Positions 45,411-57,880 of a stretch of DNA of 64,000 nucleotides are shown piece by piece. The notes under the pieces were generated by a model. It had not been told where the DNA came from and did no database searches. It was given only the letters and a program-made list of their open reading frames with translations. Made by a program: the position numbers and the translations under genes. The DNA is from Dromiciops gliroides (Eukaryota; Chordata; Mammalia; Microbiotheria; Microbiotheriidae). The DNA lies in the NCBI RefSeq assembly GCF_019393635.1, contig NC_057861.1, positions 153,777,544 through 153,841,543 on the forward strand, read 5' to 3'. Position 1 is the stretch's first letter. Each line of letters begins with the position of its first letter.

Positions 45411-47643
45411 TTCATGTGGGATAGTTTGTTTTAGTTTCAGACCTTCTAGGAACTTTTTCCCCCAAAGGTGACAGGTATCAATTCATCAATTATGGTGATC
45501 TCTTTGATCAGTTTTGGGGGCTGGCCTTAGAAGGTAATAAGCTTTTCACACTGATTTAGTCTTCAGGGTGTAAGCTCTGCTATCTCACCTACATATATTA
45601 TCAAGTTTATCGAATGCCAGAACATCTCATGAGGAAGATATAATTCACATTAGTGGTTTATTATGTGTCTTTCTTATACTGAAGAATAAGAGGCTTACCA
45701 GAATTTGATAGTAGAAATAAATTTTAGAACAGAAGGGAACATCTAGAGATTATATAATGCAGTCTCTTTATTTTAAAAATGAAGAAACTCAGACAATTCA
45801 GGGGTCCTGACTTCAAGAATAGTGTTCTTTACTGTCTGCCTTTTTAACTCTAATTCTGTTCAACTCATAGTTGATCATTTGGCTAATCATACACTCTCCA
45901 CATTTAAGGTTCTACTTGAGTAGCCCTTATTACATCACTTCCACCCCATTGACTTTCCCAGATACCTGAGACTTATTTGTCATGGATCTTTGTTTTTATT
46001 GTCTCTAAACGATTACCACTTCTTTATAAAATCCCTTAAGTTTTATTTAGTGAAGGAAGCAAAAAAGTAGAGAGAGGCATGTGTGTGTTTGTGTATTTTC
46101 TATTGGATATGCAACTCTCCTTATGAGGATGATTCAGCTTTTTCATTCACACTTTGATAACATCCTTTATACCACTTCCTTTGTTTATTAATATGTTGCA
46201 GCCTGCTCATCAGATTTCATTAGGTATTTATAGACTTTGAGGACCTTTGCCTTTATCAAATATCATAAAATATCTGCATACCACTTCTGGGAGGTATGTA
46301 TCATTTTTCATTCATTAACTTAATTTTTCCTCAAAAAATTGAGGATGCTTTATAAACTGTTTCTACTAGGTCATCTAAATTCAGGAAGGTAGCCTGAAAT
46401 GAAACAATATTAACCTTTGTGTCAGATTTTTTTTTCCATTTTCAACATAAACCTGTCATTAAGGGACATGCTGCCTTGTGATTTGTGTAATGGACCTTAG
46501 AAAAAATTAGAAGTTACACTAGAAAGGAGAAGGAAGAATGAGACTTTTTTTTTTTAAGTTTTGATGGTTTTCATATGGCTGTAAAGTAAATTTTAAAATG
46601 CCTCAGAGCTACAGTTGACTGAAGGAAGTAAGAAGGCAGAGGGGATCTAGATTGGTAATAACAGGTATTATATTGAAATGTATTCTACCTCAGAATACAG
46701 GCATTTGCTATCTTGGAGCTCTAGTGCCTTCATGAATGGTCATTGTACATCAGAATCCTAGTAGGGGTAAAATAGTTGTATACAAGTTGCTTTCATTTTA
46801 ATTTATTTTTTTCAGAGTTGGTTGTCAGTTATAGTTGCTTTGTATGTAGTCAACATTATAACATTTAGAAAAATAAGATTCTGCATATAAATGCAGAAAT
46901 GAAAAGCCTGGAAGTGAGTTCTTCTGCTAGAATGTCCCGTTAAATTGTCTTGTAATAGTAATGGGTGAGTGGCTCTAAGTAGTAATTCACTAGTTGAACA
47001 TCAAAGTAATTCACAAATTTGAACCCATATTTTTAAAATCTTCTAAATTCCCATTATAATCATTTGAAACTTGAGCTATGACTCATCTGAGTAGGGATTG
47101 AAAAACAACTACACTTTGGCCTTTAGTAAATTAGCCAGAAAAGATCATAATGTGGCAGTACATAAGTAGATTTGTTCTAACTTATTTACATATTGAGACC
47201 TCAAATTATATCTCTGTGCTTCCATAGGGGCCTATTAGATAATTTTGTGACTAATTTACATTAGTCTGAACAATGTTAAAAGCATACACTGTAATTGCTT
47301 AAATTAGATTCTATTGGGGAAAATGAACCTATAACATGCAATTCATTATTAGTAACTTTTATAAAATGTGATCTTTTTATGTATCTTTTCTATTCCCCAT
47401 AAACCTAATTAAAAATTACATACCATAAAACCCTTTGTTATATATTGTCATTGGGAGGTAATTGTAGGAAAGCTGGATTTTTTTTCTTTTTGTATTAAAT
47501 TTTCTCACCACTTTTGCCCTTGTTTTCAGCCAGAGCTTCCCATATAACTGGAAGTGATGCATCTATTGAGGAACTGAAGGCTAACTATATCTCACTAGGC
47601 TGACTTTGATATTCTTGGCATTCTCAAGAAATAATACAGTTAA
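45411..47643. other. Region downstream of NBN, no gene seen
   Basis: Holds a degraded MIR-like segment at about 45690-45860 and otherwise unrecognised AT-rich sequence. Alternative distal NBN 3' ends could lie here. No OSGIN2 coding exon is visible on either strand. Confidence 0.45.
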
Positions 47644-47790
47644 GGGGGCAGGTAGGTGGTGCAGTGGATAAACCACCAGCCATGGATTCAGGAGGACCTG
47701 AGTTCAAATCCGGCCCCAGACACTTGACACTTACTAGCTGTGTGACCCTGGGCAAGTCACTTAACTCATTGCCCTGCAAAAAATTTAAAA
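47644..47790 (+). repeat. WSINE/MAR-type SINE
   Basis: Sense copy with head GGGGCAGGTAGGTGGTGCAG; a CAGTTAA-type flank repeat is weak. Confidence 0.88.
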
Positions 47791-47929
47791 GAAGAAATAG
47801 TCCAGTTAAAGACTATTTAGACTGTGATAATTTCTCTTTGTTTCATGAGTAGGCATGGATAGGTTGTGGGCTGCACTGTTGAAAGTAATGTTCACATCAG
47901 TTTGCATGTTTGATACCTCACATGTAACC

Positions 47930-48110
47930 AGTGCTTTGCTATTTACAAAATGGCTTCTTCACAACAATCCTTTGAGGGAGATAGTACGAGTTGTAGAATT
48001 CCCATTACATCAAAGAATTTAAGTGAATTATTTAGATTCGCTGTTAGTTAATGATGGAGTAGAGAATCAAACACTAACCTTAAGACTATAAATCCAACAC
48101 TGCCAACATT
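47930..48110 (-). repeat. MIR fragment, diverged
   Basis: 'acaacaatcctttgagggag' and 'attacatcaaagaatttaag' recall the antisense MIR core. Low certainty. Confidence 0.45.
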
Positions 48111-48319
48111 AATTTTATTCAAAAAACTATGATATCCAGGGCATTGTGTCATACAAAGTAGAGTACAACAAAGGTCCAGACTCAAATGTAATTAGAAAAT
48201 AAAAATACAATAAAGTATAGATAACATTGCATTTTAAAATTAAGTCAGTATTTAGCCAGCAGGGATTCTTACGTGAAGATTAATGGTTCCTTCTATTTGA
48301 GTTTGACACCATTGCTCTT

Positions 48320-49450
48320 AAGGAGCATATAATTCATGAGGCTGGAGGAAGGTAAAGACGAGTCTACAAGTAGCTATGATTAGCAATAGGTTTGAAGAAA
48401 GGGCTATAAGAAATTTGAAAAAATCACTTTGTGGTAGGTGAGGGGAGGCTCCATGGAGAAGACGACATATTGTTTGAACCTTGAAATGAAGGAATTTCAA
48501 CATAATACGGAGTTAACAGGTGAGGAGAGTCTATTTCATATATGGGCAACTTCATGAGCAAAGACAATAATAGGCGCGAGAACAGGAGACAAAATGGTAT
48601 ATTTTGGTTAGAATGTAGAAAATGTGAATGGGGAATGGTAGGAGATAAGACTAGTTAGGTGAGAGTGCACTTAGGAGGAACTTTGGAATACATTAAAGGA
48701 TTCTGAATAAAGTGGCATAGCAGTCATTAAGATTATGTACACAGCAGTCTGGAGGATAGTTTCAACAGTGGATAGACAAGGCAGAACCAGTTTGGTTTAG
48801 TCATTTTTTTACCCCATTTGGGGTTTTCTTGGGAAAGATACTGGAGTGATTTGCCATTCCTTCTTCAGCTCATTTAACAAATGAGGAAACTGAGACAAAC
48901 AGGGTTAATGACTTACCTATGGTCACACTGCTAGTTTCTGAAGCCATATTTGAACTCATGAAGATGAGTCTTCCTGACTCCACCTAGCTCTATATAATTT
49001 GAACTTGGGCGATTGCTGGGTAGTGGATAGGAGAAGCCAGATGTGAGAGAGAAGTTTTGACATAGAAATGACAGGAATTTGGAACTGATTGGATGATGTG
49101 TGTGTGTGTGTTGAAGAAGAAAGGTTAAAGATGACACCAAAGTTTTTATCCTAAGATGTTGATCTCACTAATTGAAAGAAGTGAGGATGAAAATATATAA
49201 AAAAGATGAGCTTCATTTTAGACATAAAGTAGGCAGGAATATGGGATTAGAGTTCAGGGAAACTGAAAGTGAAGATAATGAATTTGGGAGTGATTTGCAT
49301 AGTTACTAAAGGAAAAAAATCATAAATACATATATACACACATGGAGAAACAAATATTAAGGTGCTTAGGACAGAACACCCATAATTAAAAGTTGAGGAG
49401 GATGAAGAGGCAGCAAAAGAGATGAAGAAGAGATTGCAAAATCAAGTGGA
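48320..49450 (+). repeat. Ancient dispersed repeat, family uncertain
   Basis: Shows 'cagtctggaggatagtttca', 'aaagatgacaccaaagtttt' and 'gagcttcattttagacataa', an old mammal-wide element. The SINE at 48800-48990 interrupts it. Related stretches lie at 54.7-55.4 and 58.5-58.8 kb. Confidence 0.5.
48800..48990 (-). repeat. Longer marsupial tRNA-SINE, antisense
   Basis: 'ccccatttggggttttcttg', 'actggagtgatttgccattc' and 'acttacctatggtcacactg': the reverse of the same second SINE family as 4370-4612. Confidence 0.8.
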
Positions 49451-49496
49451 GTGTTTACAGAAAATATGGGAGCCTAGGATGTTAAGAATGTTCCAG

Positions 49497-49650
49497 GGAG
49501 CAGCTAGATGGCACAGTGGAAAAGGCACTGGCCCTCGATTCAGGAGGACCTGAGTTCAAATCCAGACTCAGACACTTGACACTAGCTGTGTGACCCTGGG
49601 CAAGTCACTTAACCCTCATTGCCCTGCAAAAATAAATAAATAAAAAAAAA
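49497..49650 (+). repeat. WSINE/MAR-type SINE, first of a tandem pair
   Basis: Sense copy preceded by GAATGTTCCAG. The same flank recurs after its tail at about 49655. Confidence 0.9.
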
Positions 49651-49673
49651 AAAAAGAATGTTCCAGGATAGGG

Positions 49674-49816
49674 GCAGCTAGGTGGCACAGTGGATAGAGC
49701 ACCGGCCCTGGAGTCAGGAGTACCTGAGTTCAAATCTGGCCTCAGACACTTAACACTTACTAGCTGTGTGACTCTGGGCAATTGCCAATTGCCTCACTAA
49801 AAAAAAAAAAAAAAAA
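49674..49816 (+). repeat. WSINE/MAR-type SINE, second of a tandem pair
   Basis: Sense copy starting 24 bp after the first. AAGAATGTTCCAGGAT occurs before it and again after its tail near 49816. Confidence 0.92.
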
Positions 49817-50109
49817 GAATGTTCCAGGATGTAAAGTGTCAGAATCATGAGCCATGAACGAAGAATGGCCATTGGATTTGATAAAGAAGTTAAGCACTTG
49901 TGAAGAGCATGGTTTAGGGAAGTTTGTTTGCAGGAGGGAAAGCCAATTTGCCAGGGCTTGAATGGAAAGTGCTTTTTCTAAGAGTTAACAAGATAAATAC
50001 CTGAAGGAATTGTAGGGTGAAGGGAAGGTTTCATTTTAGTGTTGAAGAGACAGGAGCATATTGGTAAGGTGGTAGGGAAGACCCAGTGTAGAGTGAGATT
50101 ATAGATACA

Positions 50110-50340
50110 TGAGATATGGAGCGGTGCTGTGATCTAGTGGATAGAGTAATAATAGATCAGAATGAGCTAAAGTCAAATCCTGCTTGTGACAGCTGCTCAA
50201 ACATGGGCAAAGCATTAAAATTCTTTTCCCATACACAAAATAGGGACATTACTTCCTGTTGTAAGGACCCATTGAAATAATGTACAGGAAATGTTCTGCA
50301 AACCTTGAAGTGCCACGTAAGTCAATTATTATAGGTCAAG
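50110..50340 (+). repeat. MIR-like SINE, diverged
   Basis: 'gtggatagagtaataataga', 'aaagtcaaatcctgcttgtg' and the 3' end 'aaccttgaagtgccacgtaa'. Confidence 0.6.
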
Positions 50341-50792
50341 GTTACAGAAGAAACCTCCCCAAGTCCAGTATTATGTGCTATTGGAAGAACTTTTTCAGAG
50401 TGAGATTTCTGATATAAATTAAATACTTCTTTTAGTAGCTCTGATAAAGTGGCTCTAAATTAATACCCTTACTCCAGTTTCTCTCTAGAACTCCAGTTTC
50501 ATATTTCTAGCAGATAAGGAATTAAAGAATATTTCATGATAAAGAATTAAAGAATGTGTCAAAATTTTGTAAACTTAGTGCCAAATAATGTAGAAACTAA
50601 TGATTTAAGCACAAGGAGGCATTGCATATTAAGTTTTAAAGATATAAAAAGTTGTAAGATTTATTGTACGTCAATAAACATGATTATTTTTACTTCATCT
50701 GAAGTAATACCCCTACCATAGTAGTACAGTCAGGTGAATTCAGTACTCGCTGAATAGCCAAAACCAAAAGTTGTTATTAATAGTTTACTGTT

Positions 50793-50937
50793 GGGGCAGC
50801 TAGGTGGCGCAGTGGATAAAGCACTGGCCCTGGATTCAGGAGTACCTGAGTTCAAATCCGGCCTCAGACACTTGACACTTACTAGCTGTATGACCCTGGG
50901 CAAGTCACTTAACCCTCATTGCCCAGCCAAAAAAAAA
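50793..50937 (+). repeat. WSINE/MAR-type SINE with 14-bp TSD
   Basis: AATAGTTTACTGTT at 50779-50792 and AATAGTTTACCGTT at 50938-50951 (one difference). Confidence 0.93.
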
Positions 50938-51389
50938 AATAGTTTACCGTTAACTTGGAAGGTCCTAATGATCTGTGTTTGACCCTATGGTGCTGAGTGT
51001 TTTTTTTATCATTGATGTGGGTAAAGGCACAGGTGGCATTTTTATTCAATTTTCAGGTGACTAAAAGACAGAGGAATATTTAATAGGTTAGATGACAACA
51101 GTCCAGCTCCAAAAAAATCTTGATAAGAATATTGAACCAAAACTAATAAGATCAAATTGAACAGGGAAACTGTAAGATCTTAGATTTCAGTTTTTTGTGT
51201 TTTTTTTTAAATCATCTCTTTAAGGATAAAATTAGAGAGACATGGCAATACTTCAAAACAAAACCTTGAGGATCTAGCATATCACAAATTCAGTATAAGT
51301 CAGTGGTGTGATTCAGCAGACAAAAAGCTCATACCATTTTAGACTAGTCAGAAACATTGTATCTGGTACTAAGAAAGAGATAATCCTAA

Positions 51390-51640
51390 TGATAATAGCT
51401 AACATTTATATAGCATCTACTTTGTGCCAGTCACTGTGCTAAGCTCTTTACGATGATCTCATTTGATCCTCACAACAACCCTGTGAGGTAGATGCTGTTA
51501 TCCCCATTTTATATATGAGAAAATTGAGGCAGAGAACTTAAGTGACTTCCCCAGCGTCACACAGATTAAATATCTGAGGCCAGTTTTGAACTCAGGTCTT
51601 CCTGACTCCCAAGTCCAGTATTCTAACCACTAGCTATCTC
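51390..51640 (-). repeat. MIR, full length, antisense
   Basis: Best-preserved MIR here: 'gctaacatttatatagcatc', 'tgaggtagatgctgttatcc', 'agtgacttccccagcgtcac' and the final 'attctaaccactagc'. Confidence 0.85.
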
Positions 51641-51767
51641 CTATTAAACTCATGTCTTGTCTAAATGATTGTGTTCAGTTCTGAGCAGTAGATTTTAGGA
51701 AGGAGGTTGGTAAGCTAGAGAATATCAAGAGGAGGATGAGCAGGATGGTAAAAGTCCTCAAAAACAT

Positions 51768-51917
51768 GCAGCTAGATGGTACATTGAATAAAGCACTGTC
51801 CCTGGATTCAGGAGGGCCTGAGTTCAAATGTGGCCTCAAACACTTGACATTTACTAGCTGTGTGACCCTGGGCAAGTCACTTAACCCTCATTGCCCGGGT
51901 TGGGGGGGGGGGGGGAA
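51768..51917 (+). repeat. WSINE/MAR-type SINE ending in a G run
   Basis: Sense copy, diverged at its head (gcagctagatggtacattga). Its expected A tail is replaced by a G homopolymer at 51902-51915. Confidence 0.8.
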
Positions 51918-52331
51918 CACATGCCTTAAGATGGTAGGTTGAAAGATTTTTAGCTTGGAAAATAAGAAACTGGAGGCAAGTGACTACTGTCACCTATCTG
52001 AAGGGCTCACTTGGAAGAGAGGGTAGTAAGAGCACTTACCTCACAGGGTTATGAGGATGAAATGAAATAACATTAATGAGATGTTTTAGCACAGTGTCTA
52101 GAACAAAGTAAGCACTTAATAAATGCTTATTATGTCCCTTATTCCCTCCCTCTCCCAGTAAAGTAGGAAGCAAGGTCCTCAGCTGAAAGTGATGGGCTAA
52201 AGAGAGGTTTATGGAAAGAAAGTAGTAAGGTTATGGAGAGAAAGTAAGAGGGATTAAATAATAAATAATTAAGTGATAAATAACTAAATAATAAATGGAT
52301 TGCTTTGCTGCTGTTGCTGTTAAAATAAATT

Positions 52332-52761
52332 TGTAATGAATTAAAGCCCGAGGGTGGAAGTAATGCAGATGCATAATAGGCTGAGCCTGATGCAAACGAA
52401 TCCCTTAGTAGTCTAATATTGGAACAAAAGGAGACACTCAGAGTTCATTCAACAGTTAATAAAAGGAGATTTATTTACCATAGCAAAGGAAGGATATTCA
52501 ACAAGAAAACGCATCAACAACACTGAATTGATTCAGCAGAGCAAAGTTCCCCCGTTTCTAAGTTGCCTGTGTTGGTTTGTTTACCAGATGAGCGTCAGAG
52601 AAAGGCATTTTCTCTTGTGAATGCTTTGTGCTCAGGCCATGAAGAAGTGGTGTCAACAGCCTGAAAGGATATTAGGATATTGTTCCCACCATATGAAGGT
52701 TGGGTTTGGCAAGATAGTGGTGATTGTATAAGAGTGGAGGACAGATGTTGCATGAGTAACA
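52332..52761 (-). mobile_element. Possible solo LTR fossil
   Basis: Bounded by TGTAATGAAT and GAGTAACA, with an antisense polyA-like TTTATTTACC near 52471 and about 430 bp long. No convincing target duplication, so the call and limits are tentative. The L1 5' end follows immediately. Confidence 0.4.
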
Positions 52762-54650
52762 AGATGGAGGACTAGGCATTTTCTTTGATGCCAACAACCC
52801 TCCAAACCCCTCAAGAGCAGAAATTACACACCAGAGTACCTTCAGCTCTCTCCATAGTCTGGGACATCCAGAACCTAAAGGTTAAAAAAACCCCACAAAC
52901 TGATGCCTACTCTAAGCTCAAGTCTGCATTAATCCCCCACCTTCTATGCTACTAGCAGTGAGGCTGCACTCACTGACTCAAGGGCCTACTTCAGGGGGTT
53001 TCAATCATGCCCAACCCCACACTTTGTTCCCCCCTTCCTCTTTCCAGTGCCATGGAGACCTAGGTGTCAGGCTGCATAGATTTTCCCTGACAGCCAGCAC
53101 CTGCGGCCCTTTAGGAGCAAAGGCATGTTAGGAGTTACGACAGATTACCAGTGCTTCAGCAGATGACCACAGTCCAAAGCTCTGAACTGCTGGTGCCAAG
53201 CCTAAGGACCAAGAAACTACCTGAGGAGTGATACAAGGCACTTAGGACACTCTAAAAGGAGGGAGAAAAGCTGTGTAACGCTTCACTAAGCCTAAGAGAA
53301 AGAACTCAGTATCCATCTGGGGCAAATTTCATCCATTCAAAAGTCACTTGGGACAGAGACAAGGCTGGTGAATTGGTGAATTGTCTAGTATGGGAGGAGA
53401 CTGACTTTGAGATCCAGCCCATCAGAGAGGAATGGAGTCAGAATTTGAATAACATTGGAAAATAGGGGGAAACAACAAAAACCATGACTAAAGTTACACA
53501 AGATCTCAGGTAGAAGAAAGCTCAAAGACACTGAACACAAGCAGTAGAAGGAAATACGGTCCAAAAAGCAGGAGTTACAGTCATACTGACAAAAATATTC
53601 AAAAAATAAAAAAGATAAAAATGGAAACTACATTATGCTGAAAGGAAACTAATATTATAGACAACAAATATCAGTAATAAACTCATACGCTCCAAATGCC
53701 TTAGAATCCAAATTAATAAAGGAAACACCTGACCTTCAAGAAGACATCTGCATCAATATTATACTGACAGAAGACTTTAATAGCCCTCTCAGTTTCGGAT
53801 AAAACAAGGAAAGAAGTAGAAACAAAGATAAGCAAAAGGGAAAATACAGAACTGCACAAACTTCTGGAGAAACTAGAGTTTGAAACATCTTTGGCATCTT
53901 CTAAATGGTATTGTGAAAGAATATACACATTTCTCAATATCACATGGAACATTTACAATTGACCACATGCTAGGGCACAGAGAAATTACAAACACATGTA
54001 AAAAGAAGGCAGAAATGGTTCATATGTTCTTTACATATTGTAATGCAATAATAATAATTCAAGGACCATAAACAAAAACTACAGATCCAAATGAAGACTC
54101 AACAGTGAAATCCTAAATAATGAATGGCTCAAAGTAAACATCATAAAATAATAACTATGTAAAGGAAAATTATATTGATGAAACAACATACCAAAATTTC
54201 TGGAATTCAGCTAAAACAGCCCATAAGGAAGAAATTGTCTCTACAAACACACATTTTAGAAAAAGAAAATTAATGAACTGAATATGCATTTTAAAAATTA
54301 GACAGTCAACAAGTAAATTTATAATAAGCACAAAAGAGAAGATACTAAAAATTAGAGGGCAAATAGATAAATTGGAAACAAAATAGAAATAATAGATAAA
54401 ACTAAAAACCAGTTCTTTGAAAAGGCTAATAAAATTCATAAATCCTTCACTAATCTGATTAAGAAGAAAGCCAAATCAATAAAAAAAGCAAATGAGCAAG
54501 GTAAAATGACAACAAAATCAGAATAACAATAATAAGAACATTATGCAACAACACAAAAAGAAATGGAGATGCCTTCAAAAATATAAAATACCCAAACTAT
54601 TAGAAGACCAAACTAAGATCTTAATCCAATCTCAGAAAAGGAACCAGTTC
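52762..54650 (+). mobile_element. LINE-1 with 5' end and partial ORF2, decayed
   Basis: Begins at 'aagatggaggactaggc', the style of mammalian L1 5' ends, and runs through a GC-richer 5' UTR to about 53400. A frame at about 53880-53990 gives HGTFTIDHMLGHRE, the ORF2 endonuclease block (HGTFSRIDHILGHK in other L1s). About 54395-54490 gives TKNQFFEKANKIHKSFTNLI, matching L1 SWFFEKINKI-type sequence. ORF1 seems missing, the rest of ORF2 is lost after about 54600, and stops are frequent. It is an internally deleted, dead copy. Confidence 0.7.
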
Positions 54651-54659
54651 TGTCTGTAA

Positions 54660-55430
54660 AGGAACTAGTAGGAGAGTGGAGAGCAGTGTAGACATCGGGG
54701 AGGAAAATTAAGTCAGAGTAGAGCTCCAGACTGATGTAAGTGCTGAAAGGTAGAGGGACTAGACATCACAATGAGAACAAGTAATAGTTTCAGGAGAGAT
54801 AAGGCATAGAATTTTTGGTCATGGAAGTGGAACTTGTGTGGGTAATGATATATAAAATGTGAGGGTGTGGACATCTCTGTGGCTGAGGGTGAGATAGAGT
54901 AATAATTCATGAAATTTGAAGATATTGAGGGGCTGAGAGTTTTGGATGTTTGAGGAAATATCAAGATATATGATGCAATCCTTTAGTATAAGATAAGGAA
55001 TTGGGGAAGAGAGGAAGATAGTGAACTAGTTACTGAAATGAGAAAAGCAGGACAACCAACTGGGGGCCAGTAGATAATACTCACTATGGTCTAGATTGAG
55101 TGATAATGCTGAATTTGTGAAAGTGGTATCTCTAAGTGGCAGTAAGAAATAGTAGTCTGATTTTATCTACAAAACCATTATGACAAGAGACTTGAGAAAA
55201 GATGTAGCCAGTACTAAACAGAATAGCTAGAGATGCAATATCATTTAGAGGAAGGCTCATCTCTTTGAGTACCAGAAGCTAATCAGGGAGTGAGAGGAAA
55301 AGGTTCAAAATTATGGAGAGTTTGTTACTTATGGAAGGGGAAAAAATAGAAGAAAAGGTATCTTGTGACAAAAACAGCTGACCTGAAAAACAAATTAAGG
55401 AGAAAAAAATAAGAATTGTATTATCTGAAT
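54660..55430 (+). repeat. Ancient dispersed repeat, family uncertain
   Basis: Purine-rich text with 'gaaatttgaagatattgagg' and 'gatagagtaataattcatga' recalls the element at 48.3-49.4 kb. No coding potential. Confidence 0.35.
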
Positions 55431-56231
55431 GCAAAAAGGAACCAATATTTCAATGAATATTATTTTTTTTAATTTTAAAAATTGGTCAGATCTTTTAGAA
55501 CCAGAGGACAAAGTGGAAATAGAAAGAATCCATCCATTTTTTGAAAGAAACCCTGCAAATGAAAACTCCCAGAAACATAACCAATATTTAGAGCTTCCAA
55601 AAAAATACTATAAGGAGCCAGAAAGCAAGTACTGAGGAGCCACAGTCAGAATCACACATGATTTAGCAACTACCACAATCAAGGAGCAAAAAACTTGGAA
55701 TATGACGTTCCAGAAGGCAAAGGATAAAGGTTTACAGCCCAAAGTAGTGTACCTAGTAAAACTGAATATAATTCATAAGGAGGGGGAAATGAATCTTTCA
55801 TGAAAGAGGATTTCCACATGTTCTTGATTTTAAAAGACCAGAGCTGTATAGAAACACAGGAGTTAAGAAAAACAAAAATAGAAATACAAATAGTGATAAA
55901 AGGACTAAACAATAATAGATGGCTTATATATAGTGAGGTGATACATGCATCCCCATTGAACCATGTCATCATTAAGGCTCAAAGAGGGAGTCTAATTAAA
56001 CAGATTGCCTAGGACTGGTTCTACTTTCTTGATGATCTTAAGAGATAGATGGAAAGAGGGAAAGGAAAATTGATTAGAGGGGGAAGGGAAAGGAAGATTA
56101 AATAATTATTTTATATAATTAAGAGTATACAAGCAGATATCTATATAAACAAGGAAGAAGGGATTGGGGAGGAAGTGGCTGACAACTTGAACCTCACTTT
56201 CATCCAAACTGCTCAAAGAAAGGAAGAATAC

Positions 56232-56657
56232 TGTAATGATTGGAATGACACCACCTGCTTGAGAGCTACTGTAGGAAAGCTTCCCCCATGAGGAGAAGGC
56301 GTCTGAGGGCAAGCCATGTGGTCAGTTCCTTGGCGTCAGGAAGTGACGTTTGCTTGTGGGTACTGTCTATCAAAGCTACCAGCCAATCAACTTGAGGAGC
56401 CTCCCATTTCTGGGAGGAGGACATGAAGTAGGAAGCGGACGCTGGCAGAGAGGTTCTTCCTCTTTTGGTTCCTGACCTCACCATGGCGGGTCAGATGATG
56501 GGGTATCTTAGAAATAGTTAGATTTTTACCTTTCTCTCTGATCCAAATGCTCTTTAATAAATACTTAAACACTTAAATACTCTTGCTAAAGCTTATAATT
56601 TTTTGGCGACCACTCATTACATTTTAGATACTATAACTAGAATTTTAGCCCCTTGCA
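56232..56657 (+). mobile_element. Solo LTR fossil with intact 4-bp target duplication
   Basis: 426 bp from TGTAATGATTGG to CCTTGCA, flanked by ATAC at 56228-56231 and at 56658-56661. The 4-bp duplication points to a class I (gamma-like) endogenous retrovirus. A polyA signal AATAAA lies near 56555. No internal region remains, so it is a recombination product. Same family as 33.5 and 61.0 kb. It entered the HAL1-like element and is therefore younger than it. Confidence 0.9.
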
Positions 56658-56690
56658 ATACACACACACACACACACACACACACAGTGT
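56658..56690. repeat. (AC)n microsatellite starting at the LTR's target duplication
   Basis: About 14 AC units run directly out of the right-hand ATAC duplication. Confidence 0.9.
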
Positions 56691-57290
56691 TGTGTACAAA
56701 AGTACATCTCATGCACAAGGGAAATGGGAAAAGGAAGAAGAGAAAATTAGCTAAAGGGTAGTTTAAGGTAGAGATTAGTATTAAGCAAAACAGACTCTAA
56801 GAATGTAGAAGAAAATTTATAGCTCTTTTTGACATGGCAATGGGAATCAGAGCATGCCAATAAATTTGGGAATGGCTAAACAAATTACAATATATAAATG
56901 TGATGGAGTATAATTGTGCTTTTAAAAATGGAGATGGTTTCAGAGAAACCTAGGAATATTTATATGAACTAATTCAGAGTAAATAGAAACAGGAGGACAA
57001 TTTATACAATGAGAGCAATATGGTAAAGACTTAGGAATTCTGATCAATGCAATCACTATAATTCCAGAGGATTAATAATCAAACATGCTGCACACCTATA
57101 AGAGTGCAGAATGAGACTTTTTTTTAAAGATGTGGCCAATGTGGAAATTTGTTTTACTTGACTATATTTGTCTGTAATAGTGTGGTTTGTTTTTCTTTTT
57201 GTTTTCATTTTGAGAGGGATGGGGTGAAAAAGAAGGTATAGTGGGTTTTTTGGGGGGGGGTTGTTTTGTTTTGTTTTGTTTTGGGTTTTT

Positions 57291-57427
57291 TGGTGAGGCA
57301 ATTGGGGTTAACTGACTTGCCCAGGGTCACACAGCTAGTAAGTGTCAAGTGTCTGAGGTTGAATTTGAACTCAGGTCCTCCTGACTCCAGGGCCGGTGCT
57401 TTATCCACTGCGCCACCTAGCTGCCCC
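57291..57427 (-). repeat. WSINE/MAR-type SINE with TSD
   Basis: Antisense copy. AAGAAGGTATAGT occurs at about 57230 and at 57428. Confidence 0.92.
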
Positions 57428-57733
57428 AAGAAGGTATAGTTTTTGCTGATTTAGAAAAATGAATTTTTTTTTAAAGAAAAAAGTTGGTGATTGCTTTCAT
57501 TTCTTACTCCTAAACCAAGTTTTCCAAATACTTGCTTATTCTCCCCTATTTTCTTTGAGGCCACCAAATAAATATTCATTTAATTTAGAGTCTTACTGAT
57601 TTTTTGTAGAATTTTTCTACTATCATTCTCTAACACACATTGGTACATAAGCTGCAACTATTTTCATGGCAGCCTTTTTGCCAAAGCTTATCACAAGTAC
57701 CATGAGATGTTCCCTAAAAATAATACTTCTTGG

Positions 57734-57880
57734 GACAGCTAGATGGCACAGTGGATAAAGCACCAGCCCTGGATTCAAGAGGACCTGAGTTCAAATTCGG
57801 CCTCAGACACTTGACACTTACTAGCTGTGTGACCCTGGGCAAGTCACTTAACCCTCATTGCCCTGTGCAAAAAATAAAAT
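57734..57880 (+). repeat. WSINE/MAR-type SINE
   Basis: Sense copy with A-rich tail; slightly diverged head (gggacagctagatggcacag). Confidence 0.9.

Larger units (their letters stand above)
55440..57110 (+). mobile_element. HAL1-like half-LINE, split by a solo LTR
   Basis: A frame at about 55640-55780 gives GATVRITHDLATTTIKEQKT and then FQKAKDKGLQPKVVYLVKL. This follows the C-terminal domain of L1 ORF1p (VRLTSDFS...W..IF..LKEKNFQPRILYPAKLS). An ORF2 does not follow. Instead a purine-rich 3' UTR runs to 56231 and resumes at 56658 after the LTR. It ends in an L1-like terminus ('gggaatggctaaacaaatta') near 57100. This fits HAL1, an L1 derivative that keeps only ORF1. Non-functional. Confidence 0.6.

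Noticed and set aside
55429-55635. A 68-codon open frame as a host gene
   Set aside because: It sits within the HAL1-like element and continues into the ORF1-type domain, so it is part of a LINE fossil.
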